A DNA stretch of 44,041 bases from Spraguea lophii (lineage: Eukaryota > Microsporidia > Spragueidae). Position 1 is the first letter of the stretch; each line of letters opens with the position of its first letter. Shown one piece after another: positions 37,344 through 44,041 of the stretch. The notes below the pieces were generated by a model. That model was given only the letters and a program-made list of their open reading frames with translations, made no database searches and was not told the origin of the DNA. The position numbers and the translations under genes were made by a program. The DNA lies in assembly GCA_001887945.1 (NCBI GenBank), contig LDOQ01000326.1, forward strand, positions 1 through 44,041. Direction: 5' to 3'.

Positions 37344-38556
37344 GTCGTATTAAATTGAGGCCCCCGTGAAATTAAGGCCCCCATCAAAAATAAATGTACA
37401 CAAAAAAGTAAAAAGGGGGATTTATTTCTATTAAATTATTGTATAACATATTATTTTTTTCTAATTTTTGGCAATCTCTATATAGTCATATTTTAAAAAA
37501 ATCACTGTTTTTTTGAATGGTCCCTGGGGTGAAATTAAGGCCCCCATTGTTTTTAACGTAAAAAATAAAAAAAATGTCACCCGTGAAATTAAGACCCCAA
37601 TGGTCGAAATCAAATATTAAATGAAAATAAGTATATAAATCGATTTGTTATGAAAAATAAGAATGCCTATAAAATGTAAACTTCGTTTTTTAAAAAACAT
37701 TTTTTTTAAAAATTCATCATGACAAATTTAATAAAAATAAAGACAGAAAAAAAATATAATGGTTTCATTATATATTTAAGAATAGGAATATGTCCAATTA
37801 ATCTAATTAAAAATAAAAAAAGAAATTTAAAGTAAAAGCAAATAAAATGTCATTATTAAATTATAAAATTTTTATAAAAACAAATAAGCATTCTCTGGAA
37901 TATATTCCAGAATATATTGGTGGATTAAAAAAAGAGTGCATTGGAAAAAATGCATGAAAGTTATCATAAAGGCATGAATTCATCTTTTAATGAAATAAAA
38001 AATAAATTTTGTAATATAAGAATAACCGATGTAAAGGCTGCATTGGACAATTGTTCTATTTATGGTGCACGTGATACACATATTGATCAAGTATCCATAC
38101 AGTCCATCATTATTATACAAAAATTTAATGGAATTCAATTAAAAATAACATATATGTTGATTATCAATCTGATAATAATAACAACAATGATAAAAAAAAA
38201 TGTTTTTTAAAAAACGAAGTTTACATTTTATAGGCATTCTTATTTTTCATAACAAATCGATTTATATACTTATTTTCATTTAATATTTGATTTCGACCAT
38301 TGGGGTCTTAATTTCACGGGTGACATTTTTTTTATTTTTTACGTTAAAAACAATGGGGGCCTTAATTTCACCCCAGGGACCATTCAAAAAAACAGTGATT
38401 TTTTTAAAATATGACTATATAGAGATTGCCAAAAATTAGAAAAAAATAATATGTTATACAATAATTTAATAGAAATAAATCCCCCTTTTTACTTTTTTGT
38501 GTACATTTATTTTTGATGGGGGCCTTAATTTCACGGGGGCCTCAATTTTATTCAAC
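37344..38556. mobile_element. 1.2-kb element with 364-bp terminal inverted repeats
   Basis: The left arm (37344-37707) and the right arm (38194-38556) are nearly perfect reverse complements; only the outermost bases (GTCGTATTAA versus GTTGAATAAA) differ. Each arm contains repeated GTGAAATTAAGGCCCCC blocks that stand out in this AT-rich DNA. The 486-base interior holds an integrase-like remnant (37941-38210). An 18-bp direct repeat abuts both ends. This is the form of a non-autonomous DNA transposon or foldback element; the duplication is longer than in the superfamilies I know. The arms' near identity implies a recent insertion or conversion. Confidence 0.85.
37941..38210 (+). pseudogene. Integrase zinc-binding (H2C2) remnant inside TIR element
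   Basis: An 89-aa ORF. MHESYHKGMNSSFNEIKNKF, then CNIRITDVKAALDNCSIYGA, matches the H-x3-H ... C-x2-C zinc domain in front of retroviral-type integrases of the Ginger/KRBA2 kind (HE.YH.G...T...I...Y..I...DV...I..C..C), with the final Cys replaced by Tyr. After it, VSIQSIIIIQKFNGIQLKITYM resembles the lead-in of the integrase core, with the first catalytic Asp replaced. The rest of the core is missing, so it is an internally deleted relic. The hydrophobic tail runs into the right inverted repeat. Confidence 0.55.
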
Positions 38557-38574
38557 AGGGAAAGATATAATTAT
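38557..38574. repeat. Right 18-bp flanking duplication of TIR element
   Basis: Exact copy of 37326-37343; after it the transposase pseudogene resumes (IDESK). Confidence 0.8.
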
Positions 38575-39056
38575 ATAGAATAGACGAGTCAAAAGGTGGC
38601 CAAATGGAATTAATAGAGGACGCAAATTCGATAGGGAATGAGTTATGGGTGTTGTAGATATAATCAATAACAAATTATTGTTTTACAAAATAATTGAAAA
38701 TCGAAATAAGAAAACATTCTCGAATAATATAAAAAACCATATCACACATGAATTTATATTATATTCAGACTGTTAGGAAAGAATGCAATATAAAAGACAT
38801 TGATATAAAATATTATATTGTAAATCATAATAAAATTTCAAAGATCCGGAAACCAATGTATATGCAAATACAATAGATGGTACTCATATAACGTAAAAAA
38901 ACTAGCACCAAAAGATACTTTAATTTCAATACATTACGATCCTTTTCAATTTTTTTAATATTTATGAAAAGTCAAAAAAATAATGTTTTTAATAACTTAA
39001 TTAAACTTTTATTTACTGTTTATTATTTTTGAGTGTAAAAAATGTTTAATTAATGT

Positions 39057-39830
39057 TCATTTGTTTATATTTCGTTTAAAATTATGTAAAATTTTCTTAA
39101 ATAGATAGTTATGAAGTTCGAGAATTTTAAAACCCGAAATATATTTTGAAATGTTCTTTTTAATATTGGCGTCTCCTGTTTTAATATATTTCTTTAATTT
39201 ACATCATAGATTTTCAATATTTTGAATGTGTGTCTCTTTATTTTCTGGAGACACAAAATTTATTTTATGATTTACCCTGAAATATTTAAATTCTATATTT
39301 GCAAGATTATAATAACCTTTTCGTCTATCTATTATTATTGTAGAATTCTCTTTATATTTTCAAAAACTATACTTTCGATGGTTTCACGGGTTCTTATATG
39401 TACTATTTCAAAAAACCATTGTTTGGAGATTTGTGATATCCCACCAATGCATGATAATTGCTTAGAGCGTCGTATTATGTTATATTTCTTTATATTAAAA
39501 CAACTTTCATCAATTTCAATTATATCTTATCTCTATCATTTCATCATATTTACTTTTATCAATAACAATTTTTATAAGATACAAACTTTGTTAATGAATT
39601 TATAATCATCACCTAATTCGTGTTTAATATTCTTTATGCGTGTTTCATGAAATCATTTGTATATTATCAGAATTATATTTCTTTAATGATGTTCGAATAC
39701 CTGAAAATATAAAATTATCTCATATTGAATTTGGTATTGTATCGCATCTTATAGATTTACAAACCTAGATTAATCCATCTGATCATTCTTATTTTCAAAG
39801 ATATGTCGTTCTTCCATTTTTACATCTTCT
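39057..39830 (-). pseudogene. Second IS1595/Merlin-type transposase pseudogene
   Basis: Read on the minus strand: degraded N-terminal part with stops (CKSIRCDTIPNSI, about 39750), then EIDESCFNIKKYNIIRRSKQ, CIGGISQISKQWFFEIVHIR, TRETIESIVFENIK, a frameshift, TIIIDRRKGYYNLANIEFKY, FRVNHKINFVSPENKETHIQ, NIENL, a TGA stop where Trp is expected, and KLKKYIKTGDANIKKNISKY. First Asp (EID), second Asp (IID) and Glu (IEN) of the DDE triad are visible. It converges tail-to-tail with the pseudogene ending at 38958. Several stops and at least one frameshift make it dead. Confidence 0.75.
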
Positions 39831-41033
39831 AATTCAGAACTTACTTCTAAATCAGAACAGAAATTAAAAACCTTATATGAAGAATTAAAATGCCCGTACA
39901 ATTCTAATCGCACAAACATGATTATGTATTACATAAACTTAAAAAAAGAGTGTCCTCAAAGCAATTCGTATCAAAAAATTCAATTACTTTCAAAAAGGGG
40001 CACATGTAGGATTCCCATTAACCCAATTTTCTTGTGAAATAATAACGTACTTGTTGAAACCTCGGTTTATTTTTGTCATACACCAAAACACCAAATTTTC
40101 ATTTGTATGCAATAGTAGACTTATCCATGTTAAATTTATCGTCAACTTTACGTGGATTTCAAATAAGATGTTTGTAATTGTAATTAAACACTGAATTTAA
40201 ATTCAATTTTGTTTTAAGGGTCTTCATTGGTTGTAATGTTTGTTACCAGAAATGTTTTTTTATAAATAAAAAATGTTTATAACTTATAGTTGTGTTTACA
40301 AAGTCAAAAAATAAATTTATTGGTATGAAAATATTGTTTTTTCCAAATAAAATTTAATATTTGGCAATGTATCCACAATTATGTAATAACACACAGCCCT
40401 ATTAAAACATAACCTTTATTAATGGAAATTTATTCCGTAAGTTTATTTGTTTTCCCTCCTTTTTAACAAATTTGTTTGTCTTGTTATATAAGTAGTCAAT
40501 AAATTTTGATTAAAAAAGTAATTTTAAACCTTTTCAAGTTTATTATATTTTATTACTTTTTGTGTTATTTTTTTCAATTTCTTTTGGTTAAGCATAACAT
40601 TTAACCCCAATCTGTCACTGTTTTTAAGTTGGATTATTCCTTTGAATTTTTTAATCACCGATTCTAGTAAACAATAGGAGACGTATTAAAGGATTTAATT
40701 CCTACAAAAACATTGAACCATTCTATTTCATTTAAGCTTATGTTTTCATTTGTTTTATTTTTTTCAGACATAATCTAAAATTAGAAAATTAGTTTTTCCC
40801 TTTATATTCTAAACTTCAATTATCCTAACTTCTATTCTGTTTTTTTTTGAATTGAAATAAATTATCTTTAAAAAAAGGTCAGTATATTGACCACAATTGT
40901 TGATCCTTTTTTATGGTCAATATATTTACCATAAAATCCTAACCTTATATATTGAAAATCAACTTTATATATCTAATTGTAACACTTAAAATAGAAAGTT
41001 AAAAACGATTTATATTGTGCTAAATATTAGACC
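39831..41033. other. Gene-free region with unidentified coding relic
   Basis: On the minus strand around 40020-40250 there is a coherent stretch (MKTLKTKLNLNSVFNYNYKH, later KVDDKFNMDKSTIAYK and KFGVLVYDKNKPRFQQVRYY) broken by a few stops, which looks like a decayed gene of unknown family. The rest is AT-rich. Confidence 0.4.
40877..40933. repeat. Two short palindromes upstream of the LRR gene
   Basis: GGTCAGTATATTGACC (40877-40892) and TATGGTCAATATATTTACCATA (40912-40933) are each near-perfect palindromes and share the GGTCAnTATATT core; they are about 100-150 bases before the LRR start. Confidence 0.55.
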
Positions 41034-43649
41034 ATGTTTTTGTACTTTGTTATGTTATTATGTGCAGACATAGACCCATCGTTTTTTGATCAATTAGTTG
41101 TATTATCAGAAAATTCAGAAAATATTATTTTAAACAAAGAAGATTACTTACAAGAATTAAATTCTGTAGATGCAACTATGCATGTGGATGTATTTAATTT
41201 TGCTATCAAGATAACAATGCTCAGCGAATCACAATCAATACCAACAATTATTTATGAATGTATAGGTTTAAAAAATTTTACATCCGAAAACAGTTTTTTA
41301 AACACATTATCTGAAGATTTTAGAAAACTAGTCAATTTAAAATATTTGATATTGAATAATAATAATTTTACAGAAATACCAAATGTTATTTTTTCTTTAA
41401 TAAATTTAAAAGAATTGGAAATGAATGGAAATAATATAAAAATGATTTCCAGTAATATTAAATATTTGAAACAACTTAAAATATTAAGATTAGAAAAAAA
41501 CTGTATTATACGTATACCAACTGGGTTTAGTGAACTTACAAATTTAATAAATCTAAACTTATCTCATAACATAGAATTATTTGTTCCAAATATGTTTACA
41601 ACATTAGAAAATAAGCATACTGATTTTTTTAATATGATAAATACTTTAGATCTTAGAGTTTTATATTTAAATGATACAGGTCTTCAGTTTATACCAGAAG
41701 ATTTCAGATTTAAAAATCTAGAAGAATTTCATGCAAACAATAATAAACTTAATATAATTGATATGAATACGCTAAAAGATTGTTCTTTGAGAAAAATATT
41801 TCTTGATAATAATAACTTTAAAAAATTTCCTATGAATATTTTAACGATAAATAGTATAGAATTGATTGTTCTCGATTCAAACAATATTCAGAAAATAAAC
41901 ATAAAAAACATGATATCTCCCAATTTAATATATTTGACTTTAAATCATAATCAAATTAAGGATTTTTATATGTGTGCTAACACTGTTCCATCTTTGAAAG
42001 TATTAAGATTAAATGATAATAATATAAAAAATTTTATTATGGATTCGAGAGATGTTTCATGTTTAGAAGAATTATATTTAAGAGAAAATAATATATCTGT
42101 TTTTGATAATAAGTTAACTGGGTTTAAAAACCTTAAGTTGTTAAACCTGCGTGAAAATGATATTTATGTGATTGGTAATCTAAATGATATAAGTGATCAA
42201 AGAATTACATTAAAATTGCAAGTAGATTGTATAGATATAATAAAAAATCTAATTTGCATACAACGTATTAATAAAATCAGTGTATCATGTAAAATTAAAA
42301 CAAAAAATGAAAACAGGTTAAATATGTTCGAAAATTATACAGAAGAGAATGGTATTAAAATTATGAAACTAAAATTTTGTCATTTGGAAAACATTCCTAA
42401 AGGTATAGAAAAACTTATTTCTGTAGAAAATCTATCTTTTAAAAATAATAACATAACAAAAGTGTATAACTGTTTTAAAGACTTAAAATCTTTGAAACAT
42501 CTTGATTTGTCTTATAACAAAATTAACTTTATTAGTTCTGATATCTTGTTTTTAGAATCTTTAGAAATGTTAGATCTCAGACATAATTGTTTAAAGTATT
42601 TTCCGTCATCTATTAAATATTTTAATCATAAGAAACTTAAAATAAAATGGGCTGTAAATAAAATTTTTCCCTTTGGTAATGGGACAAATTTGGGGTGGAT
42701 AGAAATACCACCTCATTATGCACCAACGATAAAAATTGGATATTCAGAAAAGTATTTTCTACCAAATATGGCAGTTGATTTATATACAAGGCATTTTAAA
42801 GATATATATCAATGGGATATAAAAAAGATTGCACAAATAATCTCAAATGAACCAAACGATGAATATTTGCCATATAATGAAATAATGAAATTATGGAATT
42901 TGTATTTAAAACCATATATAACAGCAGAAAATACAATTGAATCAGTAGAAAAGTATATAGATGCTTTATATATGTTAAATAATATTACAATACCTTATAT
43001 TACCGGATTCACTTTAAAGCAGTATGATACAATAAAAATATATTTGACAGCAGTGTTTAGATTCATAAAAGATAAAGATCCTTATCAGATAGAAAATATA
43101 TGTACATCTATTTCACAAGAAACACTTTTTTGTTATGATGCACAATATGAAATATTCCAACATATATATATTTCTTTAAAAACCGGTGAAGGTTTTGATA
43201 TTACTTATTTCATCAAAGAAATAATATATAAAATAAAATATGATATTCTTTTACATATAGTTACATCAAATACAAATACACAAAATGTTCATGGACTTGC
43301 CTATTGGAGAAATGAATTATCAGACGAAATTGGTTTTGTAAAAAACGAATCTAAATATATATACAACCGTTCCAAGTTTCTGGTTGATAACAAACGATAT
43401 ATTTTATTTCAATTTTTCCTTTTATTTAAAGCAGAAAAGGTCGCAACAGAAATACTTGAAAAAATTAATAAGAGTGGAAACTTTTTATGTCTTGCATCAC
43501 AATTTATAGTAGAACACGAAATAGAGGAATCTAAACTTAAAAAATATATGGAATTTGATGATATTGATTTATTAGATATAAGAAGTATAACAAATGAAGG
43601 TGCAATTTTTATAATGGGAATAATGGAATTATTTACGAAAGAAATATAA
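41034..43649 (+). CDS. Large secreted leucine-rich-repeat protein
   Basis: Protein of 871 aa. The N-terminus (MFLYFVMLLCADIDPSFF) reads as a short signal peptide. LRRs fill about 95-400 (LKYLILNNNNFTEIPNVIFS, LKELEMNGNNIKMISSNIKY, LKILRLEKNCIIRIPTGFSE and others, 22-24 residues each) and resume at about 455-540 (LSFKNNNITKVYNC, LKHLDLSYNKINFI, LEMLDLRHNCLKYF). The C-terminal 330 residues are helical, without a known domain, and contain no membrane anchor. The LRRs are of the bacterial/plant-like IPxxhxxLxxLxxLxLxxN type. A secreted or surface protein acting on host or parasite partners is likely from the family's behaviour in microsporidia, but the ligand is unknown. It shares its plan with the 470-aa LRR protein at 4478. 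Confidence 0.78.
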   Translation: MFLYFVMLLCADIDPSFFDQLVVLSENSENIILNKEDYLQELNSVDATMHVDVFNFAIKITMLSESQSIPTIIYECIGLKNFTSENSFLNTLSEDFRKLVNLKYLILNNNNFTEIPNVIFSLINLKELEMNGNNIKMISSNIKYLKQLKILRLEKNCIIRIPTGFSELTNLINLNLSHNIELFVPNMFTTLENKHTDFFNMINTLDLRVLYLNDTGLQFIPEDFRFKNLEEFHANNNKLNIIDMNTLKDCSLRKIFLDNNNFKKFPMNILTINSIELIVLDSNNIQKINIKNMISPNLIYLTLNHNQIKDFYMCANTVPSLKVLRLNDNNIKNFIMDSRDVSCLEELYLRENNISVFDNKLTGFKNLKLLNLRENDIYVIGNLNDISDQRITLKLQVDCIDIIKNLICIQRINKISVSCKIKTKNENRLNMFENYTEENGIKIMKLKFCHLENIPKGIEKLISVENLSFKNNNITKVYNCFKDLKSLKHLDLSYNKINFISSDILFLESLEMLDLRHNCLKYFPSSIKYFNHKKLKIKWAVNKIFPFGNGTNLGWIEIPPHYAPTIKIGYSEKYFLPNMAVDLYTRHFKDIYQWDIKKIAQIISNEPNDEYLPYNEIMKLWNLYLKPYITAENTIESVEKYIDALYMLNNITIPYITGFTLKQYDTIKIYLTAVFRFIKDKDPYQIENICTSISQETLFCYDAQYEIFQHIYISLKTGEGFDITYFIKEIIYKIKYDILLHIVTSNTNTQNVHGLAYWRNELSDEIGFVKNESKYIYNRSKFLVDNKRYILFQFFLLFKAEKVATEILEKINKSGNFLCLASQFIVEHEIEESKLKKYMEFDDIDLLDIRSITNEGAIFIMGIMELFTKEI

Positions 43650-44041
43650 AAGTTAATTAAAATGATTTGAGTTCTAATTATTAACTTTAGTATTTTAACA
43701 ATATTTACGCATATATAGTAAGGATATACTTTTACTGTTTACTTGGAATTGAAATTCTTTAATATAAAGATGTCATATAGAATTAAATTCTCATGAAATT
43801 AAGTGTATTGCATTTTATAGTATATGGAAAAAAATAAAAAATGCATAATTATTATTAACTTTTGTATATTTGTTTATAATTTTTTATTTAAGAAAACTTA
43901 CCTATACAATTTAGATTTTATCAAAAAACAGTGATGTTTGACAATTTTTTGAGAGGTTTGATATGAAATTAAGTTCTTTATATTATTAAAATAGTTATTT
44001 TAAAAAATAAAAATATATATATGAAGATGTGCATTGATAAT
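43650..44041. other. Terminal AT-rich stretch
   Basis: No gene or repeat recognised up to the window end. Confidence 0.4.

Larger units (their letters stand above)
36590..38958 (+). pseudogene. IS1595/Merlin-type transposase, decayed and split by two insertions
   Basis: Joining the pieces by eye on either side of the two inserted elements, the plus strand shows, in order: VEVDVQEIIIESEKK (about 36861-36905), KNSIKIRGKDII (about 37306-37342), then IDESK, NRGRKFDRE, GVVDIINNKLLFYKIIENRN, ITHEFILYSDC, IKYYIVNHNK, DPETNVYANTIDGT and a C-terminus LAPKDTLISIHYDPFQFF. This is the DDE order of IS1595/ISXO2-like transposases (EIDES, SDCW, NTIEGxW). It has several frameshifts, and Trp codons at two expected places are stops (TGA, TAG). 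The stretch before 36861 is only tentatively part of it. Clearly non-functional. Confidence 0.7.

Noticed and set aside
37326..38574. LTR retrotransposon reading of the repeat pair
   Set aside because: The long repeats are inverted, not direct, and there is no primer-binding site or reverse transcriptase.
39222..39605. 127-aa plus-strand ORF
   Set aside because: It lies antisense to the decayed Merlin-type transposase, whose motifs are clear on the minus strand.

Overview
The window looks like nuclear DNA of a microsporidian (obligate intracellular fungus-related parasite). It is very AT-rich, all recognisable genes are single intronless ORFs, most proteins are shorter than their fungal orthologues, and about ten genes carry a CCC run just before the ATG, a microsporidian start signal. 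Long intergenic stretches full of decayed repeats suggest one of the less compact microsporidian genomes; the species cannot be named from the sequence.

Layout. 0-9 kb: a SINE copy at the left edge, a Hop1-like HORMA-PHD-winged-helix protein, an atypical Rho GTPase, a secreted leucine-rich-repeat (LRR) protein, queuine tRNA-ribosyltransferase, a short hypothetical and the V-ATPase proteolipid. 9-19 kb: a degenerate Rrp6 exosome protein, an unrecognised 333-aa protein, an EF-hand MscS channel, a Rad51-like ATPase, TFIIIB subunit Bdp1, GPN1 and a small basic protein. 19-33 kb: a WOPR (Gti1/Pac2) transcription factor, TFIIH subunit Tfb1, the NOT3/5 C-terminal module, a secreted unknown protein, casein kinase II beta, a ubiquitin-like/coiled-coil/membrane protein, FEN1, a Pik1-type PI 4-kinase and a YEATS protein. 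33-44 kb: an ankyrin protein, an Asn-rich C2H2 finger protein, a cluster of nested mobile elements (36-40 kb) and a large secreted LRR protein.

Mobile DNA. A tRNA-derived SINE with A box, B box, poly(A) tail and target-site duplications occurs at least eleven times, from nearly intact GC-rich copies to strongly AT-decayed ones. One young 5'-truncated copy and a 1.2-kb element with 364-bp terminal inverted repeats both sit inside a decayed IS1595/Merlin-type transposase gene; a second such pseudogene lies tail-to-tail with it. A Tc1/mariner-like helix-turn-helix remnant lies near 31.6 kb.

Functionally the genes are mostly housekeeping: Pol I/II/III transcription and assembly (Tfb1, Bdp1, GPN1, CK2 beta, YEATS), RNA decay (Rrp6, NOT3/5), tRNA modification (TGT), replication and repair (FEN1, Rad51-like), membrane and vacuole (V-ATPase c, PI4K, MscS), plus host-facing secreted LRR and unknown proteins. 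The Hop1-like protein argues for retained meiosis. The most unusual observations are the SINE family, the long-TIR element with an 18-bp flanking duplication, an Rrp6 that has lost catalytic residues, and a Rho protein altered at both GTP-hydrolysis positions.
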